A stretch of DNA of 64,000 nt from Thiomicrorhabdus sp. 6S3-12 (GCF_017571475.1 NZ_JAGETW010000007.1:1-64000), one strand, 5' to 3'. Positions 19,074 through 29,010 are shown, counted from the first letter of the stretch. The notes: generated by a model from the letters alone, not told the origin. Translations and numbers: made by a program.

Positions 19074-19820
19074 GTGCCGACAATAGGCTTGATCATAATT
19101 GGGGATGAGGTGCTTTCCGGAAAACGTCAGGACCGGCATCTGGCGCAGGCGAACGAACTGCTTCGTCCGCGTGGTCTGGCGCTGAGTTGGGTGCAGATCC
19201 TCGGCGACGAACCTGAGCGTCTGCAACAGACGCTGAGTCGCAGTTTCGCCAGCGGGGATATCGTGTTCTGTTTCGGTGGCATCGGTGCGACGCCGGACGA
19301 CCGCACTCGGCAATGCTCCGCGGCGGCTTTGGCGCTGCCGTTGGAGCGTCACCCGCAGGCGGTGGCCGAAATTGAAGCGCAGTTCGGCGCAGAAGCCTAT
19401 CCGCAGAGAATTCGTATGGCTGAATACCCTGCGGGGGCGGAGATTATTCCGAATGCCTATAACCGTGTGCCGGGATTTTCCATCAGACAGCATCACTTTA
19501 TGCCCGGGTTTCCGATGATGGCCAAACCGATGATGGAGTGGGTTTTGGATAACCATTATCAAGCGCTGTTCAGAGAGAGCAATGTGGAACACGCGGTGCT
19601 GATTACGGACGGTCAGGAGTCCGAATGGATCGAATTTATGGAGCAATTTGAGCTGCGATTTCCGACTTTGCGTCTGTTCAGCTTGCCGAAGATTAACGAA
19701 GATGGGCGGCGGTTTATTGAGTTGGGCGTAGAAGGAAAGGAAGATCAAGCCGAACGTGGCATGACTGAGATTAAAGCGGAGATCGAGCGCCGTAATATGC
19801 TGTGGGAGCCGCTGTACTGA
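19074..19820 (+). CDS. MoaB/CinA-N-type molybdopterin-binding-fold protein
   Basis: 248 aa. The N-terminal half has the MoaB/Mog/CinA fold: GLIIIGDEVLSGKRQD and the phosphate-loop motif FCFGGIGATPDDRT. The typical CinA C-terminal deamidase domain is absent; the rest is a short alpha/beta extension (about 170-248). The role is unsettled in such stand-alone proteins. The GTG at 19074 is preferred because GGGAGGT stands about seven bases upstream. It overlaps the next flavoprotein gene by one base (TGATG), so they are probably coupled. Confidence 0.8.
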   Translation: MPTIGLIIIGDEVLSGKRQDRHLAQANELLRPRGLALSWVQILGDEPERLQQTLSRSFASGDIVFCFGGIGATPDDRTRQCSAAALALPLERHPQAVAEIEAQFGAEAYPQRIRMAEYPAGAEIIPNAYNRVPGFSIRQHHFMPGFPMMAKPMMEWVLDNHYQALFRESNVEHAVLITDGQESEWIEFMEQFELRFPTLRLFSLPKINEDGRRFIELGVEGKEDQAERGMTEIKAEIERRNMLWEPLY

Positions 19821-21025
19821 TGAGCCTGCAACAAGATTGGGATGTTATTATTCTCGGCGCCGGTGCGGCAGGGCTGATGTGCTCCGCGACAGCGGGTTAT
19901 CAGGGGTTGTCGGTATTGGTGATCGATCATGCGCCCAAAGCAGCGGCGAAAATCCGCATTTCCGGAGGGGGCAAGTGTAATTTCACTAATCTGGATGTCA
20001 CGCCCAAGAATTACATCTGCCAAAATCCGCATTTTGTTAAAAGCGCTCTGTCTCGTTATCCGAGTAGCGCTTTCATCGAGTTGGTCGATCGTCACGGACT
20101 GGAGTACGAAGAGCGTGAGCTGGGCAAGTTGTTCTGCACCAATCGCGCTTCGGATCTGATTCAGATTCTGCGTACAGAGTGCGATTGGGCGGGGGTGCAG
20201 TTTTCGCTGAAAAATGCCGTCGAAAAGGTGACTTATAGTGATCAGCACTATCAAGTACTGACATCTCAGGGGCGGTTTTTGGCAAAGCAACTGGTTGTCG
20301 CGACTGGCGCACGTTCTTTTCCAAAGCTTAAAGCCAGCGGCTTCGGTTATGAATTGGCGGAACAGTTCGGTTTACGGGTCTTGCCGCAAAGACCCGGATT
20401 GGTGCCGTTGAATTTTTCCGGAAAATGGCAGCAACGCTGTGCAGAGTTGTCGGGGCTTTCGCTGGATGTGGCGATTACAGCCGGTTCGATGCGTTTTGCA
20501 GAAGCGATGCTGTTTACCCATCAGGGTGTAAGCGGACCGGCAGTTTTGCAGGCTTCGAACTATTGGCGGGAAGGGGAGGCGATCGTGGTCGATCTGTTGC
20601 CGATGGTGGACGTTGTGGCCGAACTGAAAAAGCTCCGACAAGGTGCCGGCAGTCTTGCCAAATGGCTACACGAATTCTGGCCAAAACGTTTTGTTAACTT
20701 TTGGTTAGCGCTGTCCCCTTTGCAGATCGAACCGGCAAATTGCAGCGATGCGCAATTGGAGGCTTATGCCCGCCTTGTGACGCATTGGGAACTGTATCCG
20801 TCGCAAACCGGCGGATACGAGAAGGCCGAGGTCACTCTGGGCGGCGTCGACACGGATGAGATATCGTCGAAAACGTTCGAGGCGAAAAAACGGCCGGGAT
20901 TGTATTTTATTGGTGAAGTACTGGATGTGACCGGGCAGTTGGGTGGTTTTAACTTCCAATGGGCCTGGGCATCTGCTGTGGCTTGTGGGGTGGCTTTGGC
21001 CGAAAGCCACTCGCGAAAAGATTGA
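19820..21025 (+). CDS. HI0933/YhiN-family flavoprotein
   Basis: 401 aa. N-terminal FAD dinucleotide motif VIILGAGAAGLMCSA, then ISGGGKCNFTN, the hallmark of the HI0933-like (YhiN/BaiN) family, and near the end GEVLDVTGQLGGFNFQWAW. It binds FAD; the physiological reaction is not established. The start at 19820 is used because it sits on the TGATG overlap with the upstream stop; a start at 19802 would lie inside the upstream gene. Confidence 0.86.
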   Translation: MSLQQDWDVIILGAGAAGLMCSATAGYQGLSVLVIDHAPKAAAKIRISGGGKCNFTNLDVTPKNYICQNPHFVKSALSRYPSSAFIELVDRHGLEYEERELGKLFCTNRASDLIQILRTECDWAGVQFSLKNAVEKVTYSDQHYQVLTSQGRFLAKQLVVATGARSFPKLKASGFGYELAEQFGLRVLPQRPGLVPLNFSGKWQQRCAELSGLSLDVAITAGSMRFAEAMLFTHQGVSGPAVLQASNYWREGEAIVVDLLPMVDVVAELKKLRQGAGSLAKWLHEFWPKRFVNFWLALSPLQIEPANCSDAQLEAYARLVTHWELYPSQTGGYEKAEVTLGGVDTDEISSKTFEAKKRPGLYFIGEVLDVTGQLGGFNFQWAWASAVACGVALAESHSRKD

Positions 21026-21045
21026 ATGAAAATTTGGATGTCATA

Positions 21046-21495
21046 ATGAATTTATTAGGGTTTGATGAAAAAAATCGCGACTCTTTTTCGAATATCGTCA
21101 AGACACTGGTGAATCGTCACCAGACCGATCCGAAAGAGATGTTTATGCATGCATTGGAAAGCGAAGCGGAACCGGAGATGAACTATTGGATGACCAAGGT
21201 TCTGGTTCAGGAGTACTTTGTTTCTCCGCAGTTGGAGGTCGGTAAGGATGCGACCGGCGAGCCGGTTAAGGCCTTGCAGGCAGCCTGCCTATTGCAGAAT
21301 GTCGGTGTCGCCGCCGCTCTGTTGGAGTTGGGCGGCTTTAAAGGGGATGTCACCGAAAAAGATTTTCAGTTGGCCGCTCGTATAGCCTCGCAGCACGAAG
21401 ATCAGGCGGTATTGGGCTTGCTGATGAAATATGCTCAGGAAAAGGATCTTCTGGAGCCGTTTATGCGCAAACTGCAGGGTTCCACCTTGCAGTGA
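21046..21495 (+). CDS. Hypothetical protein, 149 aa
   Basis: Soluble, mostly helical protein lacking a signal or membrane segment. The C-terminal half has repeated helix pairs with ankyrin-like character (ALQAACLLQNVGVAAALLELGG, then QAVLGLLMKYAQEKDLLEPF), but no full ankyrin consensus. It starts 20 bases after the flavoprotein stop and may share its transcript. The ATG at 21046 is weakly supported by GGA upstream; earlier in-frame codons lie within the flavoprotein gene. Not recognised. Confidence 0.6.
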   Translation: MNLLGFDEKNRDSFSNIVKTLVNRHQTDPKEMFMHALESEAEPEMNYWMTKVLVQEYFVSPQLEVGKDATGEPVKALQAACLLQNVGVAAALLELGGFKGDVTEKDFQLAARIASQHEDQAVLGLLMKYAQEKDLLEPFMRKLQGSTLQ

Positions 21496-21611
21496 TCTGA
21501 AAAAAAATCGCGGATTGGGACGCTTTTTTATCATCCGAATGCGTTCGGGGCTAAACATATTTGCGTAGCCGTGCTAATGTATTGGTCACAGTATTTTGTG
21601 ACCGGTTCCTA

Positions 21612-21648
21612 ATAGGTAAAAACTATCTATTTATAAGAAAGATTCAAT
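21612..21648 (+). promoter_or_regulatory. OxyR-like operator upstream of the peroxiredoxin-glutaredoxin gene
   Basis: The 15-mer at 21612-21626 (ATAGGTAAAAACTAT) fits the E. coli OxyR motif ATAGntnnnanCTAT at every fixed position. A weaker second half-site begins exactly 22 bases later (21634-21648, five of ten fixed positions). A TATAGA -10 candidate at 21670-21675 has a poor -35, as expected for an activated promoter, and the site abuts that -35. Confidence 0.6.
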
Positions 21649-21750
21649 TTTACTAATATATGGATTTTCTATAGACTAGCCACAAGTCACAAAAAAATCT
21701 AATGACTTATATTTTTCTAAGCTCAACCAAGTAATGAGGAGAATTCCTAA

Positions 21751-22491
21751 ATGGCTCTACCAAATCGTGAAGGTCAAAGCGTACCTAATGTCACTTTCCC
21801 GACCCGTCAGAACAACCAGTGGGTCAATGTTACGACTGACGAAATCTTTAAAGGTAAAACAGTTGTGGTTTTCTCGCTTCCAGGCGCGTTTACACCAACC
21901 TGTTCATCTACTCACCTGCCACGTTATAACGAGTTGGCTCCGGTTTTCTTTGAAAACGGTGTAGATGAAATCGTCTGTATGTCGGTTAACGATACGTTTG
22001 TTATGAACGAATGGGCTGCGGATCAGGAAGCGGATAACGTTCGTCTGATTCCAGACGGAAACGGCGAGTTTTCTGAAGGCATGGGAATGCTGGTCAATAA
22101 AGAAGACCTAGGTTTCGGTATGCGTTCATGGCGTTATTCAATGCTGGTTAAAGATGGCGTTATCGAGAAAATGTTCATTGAGCCGGAAGTTCCAGGTGAC
22201 CCATTCGAAGTTTCTGATGCAGACACTATGTTGAGCTACATCAACCCGAATGCGAAGCACCCAAGTGTTGCAACAGTCTTCAGTAAAGACGGTTGTCCTT
22301 TCTGCGCGAAAGCGAAATCAATGCTTGAAGATGCCAATATCCACTATGAAGAGATCAAGGTTTCTCACTCAGGTGTGACTTCTCGTACTTTGCGTGCGGT
22401 AGCCAATGCAGGAACGGTTCCACAAATCTTTATCGACGGGGAATACGTCGGTGGTTCCGAAGAGTTGGAAGCTTATCTAGCGAAGAAATAA
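21751..22491 (+). CDS. Peroxiredoxin-glutaredoxin fusion protein
   Basis: 246 aa hybrid Prx5. The peroxiredoxin domain (about 1-165) has PGAFTPTC51SST with the peroxidatic cysteine. The glutaredoxin domain (about 172-246) has C182-P-F-C185 and the GSH-site segment [10 protein letters not shown]. It reduces hydrogen and organic peroxides using glutathione through its own Grx. Its ATG follows GAGGAGAA. An OxyR-like site lies upstream and glutathione reductase downstream, a consistent GSH-peroxidase module. Similar fusions occur in Haemophilus and Chromatium. Confidence 0.95.
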   Translation: MALPNREGQSVPNVTFPTRQNNQWVNVTTDEIFKGKTVVVFSLPGAFTPTCSSTHLPRYNELAPVFFENGVDEIVCMSVNDTFVMNEWAADQEADNVRLIPDGNGEFSEGMGMLVNKEDLGFGMRSWRYSMLVKDGVIEKMFIEPEVPGDPFEVSDADTMLSYINPNAKHPSVATVFSKDGCPFCAKAKSMLEDANIHYEEIKVSHSGVTSRTLRAVANAGTVPQIFIDGEYVGGSEELEAYLAKK

Positions 22492-22521
22492 GCTTCAACT
22501 CCTGTTGAAACACAACCGTTG

Positions 22522-22575
22522 AGGGCGCAATGGTCATGCTGCATGATATCGGCATGACCGGCGCCCTTTCTTTTA
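22522..22575 (+). terminator. Terminator or attenuator between prx-grx and gor
   Basis: A long stem: AGGGCGC (22522-22528) with GCGCCCT (22561-22567), and inside it GGTCATGC with GCATGACC. The tail TTCTTTT follows. It lies between two functionally linked genes, 49 bases before the gor start, so partial read-through is likely, or gor has its own promoter. Confidence 0.75.
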
Positions 22576-22623
22576 CTGCGTAGTAAAACCTCTGTTGAAG
22601 ATCAGAGGCAAGGATGAATTTTA

Positions 22624-23979
22624 ATGGCATATGATTACGACTTAATTGCGATTGGTGCCGGAAGCGGCGGTCTATCCGTTGTGGAGCGTGCTGCCGAGTA
22701 CGGAAAAAAGTGTGCAGTGGTTGAAGCGAAAAAGCTTGGTGGAACCTGCGTTAATATCGGCTGCGTTCCTAAAAAGGTAATGTGGTTTGGTGCGCACATC
22801 GCCGAAGCTTTACGCGATGCTCCGGATTATGGTTTTCACGTGAAACAGGATGGTTTCGACTGGGGCAAACTGGTTGAGCAGCGCGAGCAGTATATTACGA
22901 ACATCAATACCTGGTATGGAGGCTATATGGCCGACAAGGGTGTGGATGTTCTGCATGGCTGGGGTTCCTTTGTCGATGAGCATACGGTTGAAGTTGACGG
23001 TAAAACCTATACCGCGGAAACGATTGTGATCGCTCCGGGCGGGCAACCGACGATTCCTCAGGAGACTGAAAACGGTGATCTGGGTATTACTTCCGACGGT
23101 TTCTTTGCATTGAAAGAGCAGCCGAAAAAAGTAGCAGTCATCGGTAGCGGCTATATTGCCGTTGAATTGGCGGGCGTTTTCCAGGCACTGGGAACCGAAA
23201 CGACTCTTGTCAGCCGTAAGGATCTGGTTTTACGCGGATTTGACGATATGATTCGTGAAACCCTGACCGATGCGATGATTACCAGCGGCATTAAAAAAGA
23301 GTATCACTTTGCGGTTAAAAAGCTGCACAAAGAAGCCGACGGCACCCTGACGGTATTCAGTACTGACGGTCAGCAGATCGGCGGTTTCGACCAGGTTGTC
23401 TGGGCGGTAGGGCGCGAAACGCTGATCGAACCGCTTCAGCTGCAGAATGCCGGTCTGTCTGCAAACGGTAGAGGGTTTATCGAGGTTGACGAGCGTCATA
23501 AGACTTCTGTTGATAATATCTATGCGATCGGTGATGTTACCGGGCAGCCGCAACTGACGCCAGTCGCTATTCGTGCCGGACGTTACCTTGCGGAGCGTCT
23601 GTACAACAACAAGCCGGAAATGATCCTTGATCTGCACGCGGTGCCAACGGTGATTTTCTCGCATCCACCGGTCGGAACGGTTGGTCTGGCCGAACATGAT
23701 GCGCGTCGCGAATACGGGCATGACAATGTGAAGGTGTACACTTCAATCTTTACTCCGATGCGTTATGCCTTTACCGAACATCAGATCAAAACGGCTTTGA
23801 AACTGGTGGTTGTCGGTGAAGAAGAGCGTGTTGTTGGAATCCATATTGTCGGCGACGGTGCGGATGAGATGTTGCAAGGGTTTGCCGTGGCGGTTCAGAT
23901 GAATGCCACTAAAGCTGATCTGGATGCAACCATCGCTATTCATCCGTCCAGTTCGGAAGAATTGGTCACGATGCGTTAA
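22624..23979 (+). CDS. gor: Glutathione-disulfide reductase
   Basis: 451 aa flavoprotein disulfide reductase that regenerates GSH from GSSG with NADPH. FAD motif [15 protein letters not shown] at the N terminus, redox pair C42-V-N-I-G-C47, NAD(P)-binding [13 protein letters not shown] in the middle, and the interface His-Glu motif [11 protein letters not shown] at the end. Glutathione rather than dihydrolipoamide is favoured by the [12 protein letters not shown] context and by position next to a GSH-dependent peroxidase. Confidence 0.94.
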   Translation: MAYDYDLIAIGAGSGGLSVVERAAEYGKKCAVVEAKKLGGTCVNIGCVPKKVMWFGAHIAEALRDAPDYGFHVKQDGFDWGKLVEQREQYITNINTWYGGYMADKGVDVLHGWGSFVDEHTVEVDGKTYTAETIVIAPGGQPTIPQETENGDLGITSDGFFALKEQPKKVAVIGSGYIAVELAGVFQALGTETTLVSRKDLVLRGFDDMIRETLTDAMITSGIKKEYHFAVKKLHKEADGTLTVFSTDGQQIGGFDQVVWAVGRETLIEPLQLQNAGLSANGRGFIEVDERHKTSVDNIYAIGDVTGQPQLTPVAIRAGRYLAERLYNNKPEMILDLHAVPTVIFSHPPVGTVGLAEHDARREYGHDNVKVYTSIFTPMRYAFTEHQIKTALKLVVVGEEERVVGIHIVGDGADEMLQGFAVAVQMNATKADLDATIAIHPSSSEELVTMR

Positions 23980-24001
23980 TCCATCTGCCGCCTTTGAAAA
24001 C

Positions 24002-24034
24002 AAAAAAGCCGCTGAGTTTCTCAGCGGCTTTTTT
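24002..24034. terminator. Strong bidirectional terminator after gor
   Basis: A perfect stem of about 14 bp (AAAAAAGCCGCTGAG with CTCAGCGGCTTTTTT) with a very short loop. A and T runs flank both sides, so it can serve gor and the convergent PilZ gene. Confidence 0.85.
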
Positions 24035-24065
24035 GTTTACGGGGAAATTATTCGCTAAGTTTGGC

Positions 24066-24470
24066 TTAAGCGAGAATAAAACCGAGACGGTCTTTAAGTG
24101 AATTGCCGGTTTGTTTCTGGGAGTAGGTTTGCAACAGCATTTTAAGGCCGTCAAAGCAGTATTTGAGCTGCCCGCCGATGGAAAAGCTCTGCGGGTTCTC
24201 TTCACGGCAGTGTTTAACCGTTAATTTGACGTGCACCGGTTTCGCCAGAGGGTCGTTCTTAGGCTTAATGATTAATTCGACTTCATCGTCCGGTGCCAGC
24301 GGATAAGGAATATTCAGGCGTAACCCCGTATCGGAAAAGTCGGTAATTATGCTGTAACTCATCGTATTTTTATCTACCACAACGGTCGGAATGCACGCTT
24401 CGGTCCGCTCCGCGATCCGTCGATTCAAAACGGCTTCTTCGAGTTTGCTTTGTGCTGTTTGGCTGTTCAT
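24066..24470 (-). CDS. PilZ-domain protein
   Basis: 134 aa. The c-di-GMP-binding signature is complete: R18xxxR22 in LNRRIAERTEA, then D44-F-S46-D-T-G49, followed by beta strands with GGQL. The N-terminal 15 residues and C-terminal helix are extra to the domain. Output unknown. The ribosome-binding site AAGGAGG can fold into a hairpin (24478-24495), suggesting controlled translation. Confidence 0.8.
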   Translation of the reverse strand: MNSQTAQSKLEEAVLNRRIAERTEACIPTVVVDKNTMSYSIITDFSDTGLRLNIPYPLAPDDEVELIIKPKNDPLAKPVHVKLTVKHCREENPQSFSIGGQLKYCFDGLKMLLQTYSQKQTGNSLKDRLGFILA

Positions 24471-24477
24471 TTTGGAC

Positions 24478-24495
24478 CTCCTTGGTTTTAAGGAG
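24478..24495 (-). promoter_or_regulatory. Hairpin masking the ribosome-binding site of the PilZ gene
   Basis: On the minus strand CTCCTT (24495-24490) can pair with AAGGAG (24483-24478), loop AAAACC. The right arm is the Shine-Dalgarno sequence, seven bases before the ATG at 24470. The hairpin would hide the ribosome site. Confidence 0.5.
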
Positions 24496-24746
24496 TTGAA
24501 ATATCAAGAGTTTTGACTAATGACTTGATAATAAGGTTATTTCAAAATCAAGGAAAGAGTCAAAGAAATTTATACTTTTTGAAAGGATTCCTTTCATCCT
24601 CCGGCGTAGATTGAAAGCGCACAGTTTGCTATTGGCCGCCGGGCTTCAGGAGGTGGGGTCTATGGCTCTTTACATCGCCGCCACTGTTAATTTTGAGATT
24701 AATCATTACAATCCTACCTGAGAGTAAATTGATTATGGGAAATGTG

Positions 24747-25280
24747 ATGAGCATTCGAAAATATAAAGGAATTGCCCCGAAAATCGAATCCAGTGCCTGG
24801 GTCGATGAAAGTGCGGTTGTGATCGGTAAATGCATTCTGGCGGAAGATGTCAGCATCTGGCCGAATGCCACCCTGCGAGGTGACGTTAACGATATCGAGA
24901 TCGGTCCGCGTTCTAATATCCAGGATGGGGTTGTGGTGCATACCACTCATGAAAGTGATATTTCAAAAGGCTCGAAATGTATTGTCGGTCAGGATGTGAC
25001 TATCGGTCATAATGCCGTTTTGCACGGTTGCATTATTGAAGACGAATGCCTGATCGGTATGGGTGCGGTGGTGTTGGACAATGCGGTCGTGCAAAAACAC
25101 GTTCTGGTTGCCGCCAATGCACTGGTGCCTCCGGGGAAGGTGCTTGAGAGCGGTTATCTGTATGTCGGTTCACCGGTCAAGCAGGCGCGTCCGCTGACAG
25201 AAAAAGAGCTCGCTTTCTTCAAGTATTCGGCGGAGCATTATGTGAAGCTGAAAAATGATTATCAGCAGGATGAAGATTAA
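24747..25280 (+). CDS. Gamma-carbonic anhydrase-like protein (YrdA type)
   Basis: 177 aa left-handed beta-helix of hexapeptide repeats (I-G-P/ V-I-G-K type) ending in a C-terminal helix. The three metal-ligand histidines of gamma carbonic anhydrases are present in VVVHTTH, TIGHN and VLHGC. Most bacterial YrdA-type proteins have uncertain anhydrase activity, so function is inferred. The start at 24747 is favoured by GGGA six bases upstream and by the typical N terminus (MSIRKYKGIAP); an ATG at 24735 is also in frame. Confidence 0.85.
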   Translation: MSIRKYKGIAPKIESSAWVDESAVVIGKCILAEDVSIWPNATLRGDVNDIEIGPRSNIQDGVVVHTTHESDISKGSKCIVGQDVTIGHNAVLHGCIIEDECLIGMGAVVLDNAVVQKHVLVAANALVPPGKVLESGYLYVGSPVKQARPLTEKELAFFKYSAEHYVKLKNDYQQDED

Positions 25281-25388
25281 TCGTGCTTTTAGTCGCAAAC
25301 TCCCTGCCAAAAGTTGCTTGAAACACCAACTGAAATGGCCGAGAGCCTGAGAAAAGTCTTTTTCAGGCCCGATTTAAGAAGTTGGCGT

Positions 25389-26231
25389 TTACGAGTTTGC
25401 CATCATTTCGCGAACGGAGGCAATGACTGGAGCCGTTTCCGGTCGGACGCCGCGCCACAGATAAAACGCTTCGGCCGCCTGACCGACCAGCATGCCAAGC
25501 CCATCCATAACTTCGCACGCCGGCTGATGCTTTTTAGCCCATTGCATAAAGATGGTCGGCTCCGCGCCATACATCATGTCATATACCAGGCTGTCCGGCG
25601 TTAAGACTTTTTCGGAAACCGGAGGCAGTTTATTGTCCAGGCTGGCCGAGGTTCCGTTGATGATAATGTCATAGCCTTCGCTGCATGGAATATCTTCCCA
25701 GCCGCTGGCACTGATAGGGATTTCGGTCGTAAAGCGATTGCCGAGCACTTCCGCGCGTTTGGCCGTGCGATTGGCGATATGAACGCTGGCGGGATTTTTA
25801 GCCAACAGCGGTTCCATAATGCCCTGAACCGCACCGCCGGCGCCCAGAATCAGCACCTTTTGGCCCGAAAAAGGGCGTTGCCCGTTTTGTTCAATATCAT
25901 TTACCAAGCCGATGCCGTCGGTATTGTCGCCATGAGTCTTGCCTTCGTCGTCAAACAGAAATGTATTGACGGCATGCGCGCTCTGCGCACGGCTGGACAG
26001 GGTGTCGGCATACTCGAAAGCGTCCAGTTTGAACGGGACGGTAATATTGATGCCTTTATAACCGCGCTGTTTCAAATCGGCCATGCTCCACTCAAAAGTG
26101 GTCTCTTCATTGTCGATTAGAATGGCTTCATAGCTGATGTCCTGATCGGTTTGTTCGGCAAACAGGCGGTGAATCAGCGGCGATTTGGAGTGGGCGATAG
26201 GGTAGCCGACTACGGCATATTTATCTGTCAT
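25389..26231 (-). CDS. aroE: Shikimate dehydrogenase
   Basis: Reduces 3-dehydroshikimate with NADPH in aromatic amino acid synthesis. Shikimate-site SKSPLIH, catalytic Lys in NITVPFK, NTDGIG with the catalytic Asp, the nucleotide motif ILGAGGAVQG, and NRT for NADP preference are all present. It is 280 aa, normal for AroE. Convergent with the carbonic anhydrase-like gene; a weak hairpin (25345-25368) lies between them. Confidence 0.95.
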   Translation of the reverse strand: MTDKYAVVGYPIAHSKSPLIHRLFAEQTDQDISYEAILIDNEETTFEWSMADLKQRGYKGINITVPFKLDAFEYADTLSSRAQSAHAVNTFLFDDEGKTHGDNTDGIGLVNDIEQNGQRPFSGQKVLILGAGGAVQGIMEPLLAKNPASVHIANRTAKRAEVLGNRFTTEIPISASGWEDIPCSEGYDIIINGTSASLDNKLPPVSEKVLTPDSLVYDMMYGAEPTIFMQWAKKHQPACEVMDGLGMLVGQAAEAFYLWRGVRPETAPVIASVREMMANS

Positions 26232-26296
26232 GGCGTCTTTCTGTTTGAGTTGATGTTGCGGGTTATTTTACGTGGGCAGGGAACTATGGCAAATAT

Positions 26297-27052
26297 TTAA
26301 AAGCGATAATTAAGCCCGACGTGAACCACAGGAAGAATATCGTATTTGGACGCGTCTTTATCGAAACTCTTGATCTGTTGTTCTTTTTCTTCGTTGACCT
26401 CCACGATGTTGTTGACATTTTCACCGTTGACTTCGCCGCTGGTGACTAAGTAGAGCTCCGGTTCGCCGAAAAAGAGCGCACCAAACTCCATTTTCAGATT
26501 CAGATTCTTGGTCAGATCGAAAAACCATCCGAGCGAAAAGCGCGGGCCACTCTCTTTCCAACGAATTTTTCCGTCAAGCGTGATGTCTTGGGTTGCCGTG
26601 GCGCTTAAACTGATCAGGTTGATTCCCAGAAGCTCCATGCCGCCGAAAGAGTAAGAGCTTCCCTCCGGAATTTGCGAATCGCCCTGAATCTTGAAATTAT
26701 TTCTGACATAGCCGAAAGAGAGAAAAAATCCCCTTTTGAAGGGAAAATAATCCAGCATCAGCGATGTCATGCCGCCATTGGTGTAGTAGCGGTAGTCGTA
26801 ATCCAGATAACGGTCATATTTTTTGTATTTGACGCCCTGGGCATGCGCCAGTCGGAGATTAATGTGCGGGTTGATTTCAATACTGCCTTCGAATGTCATG
26901 CCTTCAAGAACGCCAAATCCGATTCCGACATTAAGCGGTGTTTCGCTTGGTGCATACCCGAAAATGGCATCGAGTTGCTCATTTGCCTGGCATTTGTGGA
27001 TGTTCAGTAGCAGGAGACCGAAGAGGATAATAAGGCTGTGCAGATAAGGCAT
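26297..27052 (-). CDS. Predicted outer-membrane beta-barrel protein, 251 aa
   Basis: A signal peptide (hydrophobic residues 5-18, cut after KCQA) precedes a chain of alternating polar and aromatic strands. The C terminus ends NYRF, with a terminal Phe typical of outer-membrane barrels. Aromatic Tyr-rich turns (YLDYDYRYYTNGG) look like extracellular loops. A charged insert near residues 205-235 (NNIVEVNEEKEQQ) breaks the pattern. I do not recognise the family. It is downstream of aroE's start on the same strand with a 65-base gap, probably its own unit. Confidence 0.65.
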   Translation of the reverse strand: MPYLHSLIILFGLLLLNIHKCQANEQLDAIFGYAPSETPLNVGIGFGVLEGMTFEGSIEINPHINLRLAHAQGVKYKKYDRYLDYDYRYYTNGGMTSLMLDYFPFKRGFFLSFGYVRNNFKIQGDSQIPEGSSYSFGGMELLGINLISLSATATQDITLDGKIRWKESGPRFSLGWFFDLTKNLNLKMEFGALFFGEPELYLVTSGEVNGENVNNIVEVNEEKEQQIKSFDKDASKYDILPVVHVGLNYRF

Positions 27053-27150
27053 GGATATAAGGGTATTGAAAATTTACTTATCAAAGTGCTTATTATTCCA
27101 TGTAGAAAAAAGATAGGGAAAAGAAAAGTTTGTTAGGTCGAAAAATAAAA

Positions 27151-27177
27151 AAAGGCCTTACGTTTTAAGGCCTTTTT
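27151..27177. terminator. Bidirectional terminator between hemB and the barrel gene
   Basis: AAAGGCCTTA (27151-27160) with TAAGGCCTTT (27166-27175), loop CGTTT, with A run before and T run after. On the minus strand it directly follows hemB, which ends at 27189. Confidence 0.8.
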
Positions 27178-27188
27178 GTTGCGCTCGA

Positions 27189-28259
<1,071 letters not shown>

Positions 28260-28399
28260 TTAGTTTAGGAATAATACTCGGCTCATTTTTAAATTTAAAG
28301 CGTCAGAATCGACCGCAAGAGTAAATTCATTATTTTTTAGGGATTATCAGCTTTATAATCGACCGTTCATGTGTATTTTTGTATGGAGATAAGTGAAAA

Positions 28400-28846
28400 A
28401 TGGAACCGATGCAGTTTACTTTCTTTAGTCGGACTCTGGCCCAGCGCTATATGGATTTCTGTCAGCAGAACAATGTGCAGGCGGAAATGGAAGAGGAAAC
28501 TTCGCCGTCCGGAGACGATGCGGTTTTCAATGTGACCGCCAGTACGGATGATGAAAGTCTTATGGAAGTGCTTGAAGCGCACTACGACGAACTGTTTTTC
28601 GGGGATCAGGCAGCTGAAGTTGAAGGAAACGATGGTATGGGCGCTTTGGCCGATGCCTGTGGTGTGCAAGTCAAATTGCAGTCCGGTCTGTATACGACCG
28701 TCGCGATTCATCCGGAAATCATGAATAAGATTCTATCGGTTTTGTCGATTGATGAATTACAGCAGTTTTTAGCGCAAGTGGCTGAAGACATTGAAAATCC
28801 AAAAACCGGGCCAATCTGTTCTCGATCTGATCTACCCACAATATGA
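28400..28846 (+). CDS. Hypothetical acidic protein, 148 aa
   Basis: Strongly acidic, soluble protein. N-terminal alpha/beta part (MQFTFFSRTLAQRYMDFCQQNN) followed by Glu/Asp-rich segments (EMEEETSPSGDD) and helices; no catalytic motif, signal or membrane segment. The ATG lies behind GGAGATAAG. It is in the gap between hemB and soxC; soxC has its own promoter, so the two are probably not one operon. Not recognised. Confidence 0.65.
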   Translation: MEPMQFTFFSRTLAQRYMDFCQQNNVQAEMEEETSPSGDDAVFNVTASTDDESLMEVLEAHYDELFFGDQAAEVEGNDGMGALADACGVQVKLQSGLYTTVAIHPEIMNKILSVLSIDELQQFLAQVAEDIENPKTGPICSRSDLPTI

Positions 28847-28943
28847 TGTGTTTTTGTCAGATAGATTTCATGACATAGATTTGATCCATCGCTGCCATAA
28901 AAAAATTATATAAGAGAGTCCTAATTTTTCTCGGTGTTTGCAC

Positions 28944-28972
28944 TTGCAGTCGCTGTGGATAAATTTTATGAT
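28944..28972 (+). promoter_or_regulatory. Sigma-70 promoter for soxCD
   Basis: TTGCAG (28944-28949) and TATGAT (28967-28972) are separated by exactly 17 bases. The predicted start near 28979 gives a leader of about 115 bases before the soxC ATG at 29093. Confidence 0.6.
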
Positions 28973-28973
28973 T

Positions 28974-29010
28974 AGCGACCAGCAATAACTGTATAGCCAA
29001 AATGGTCGCT
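28974..29010 (+). other. Inverted repeat at the soxCD transcription start
   Basis: AGCGACCA (28974-28981) and TGGTCGCT (29003-29010) are perfect inverted copies separated by 21 bases. They begin just after the -10 box. The pair could be an operator or a 5' mRNA stem-loop. Confidence 0.5.

Noticed and set aside
25345-25368. Terminator between the carbonic anhydrase-like gene and aroE
   Set aside because: A six-base stem with internal bulge and no T run after it; too weak to list as a terminator.
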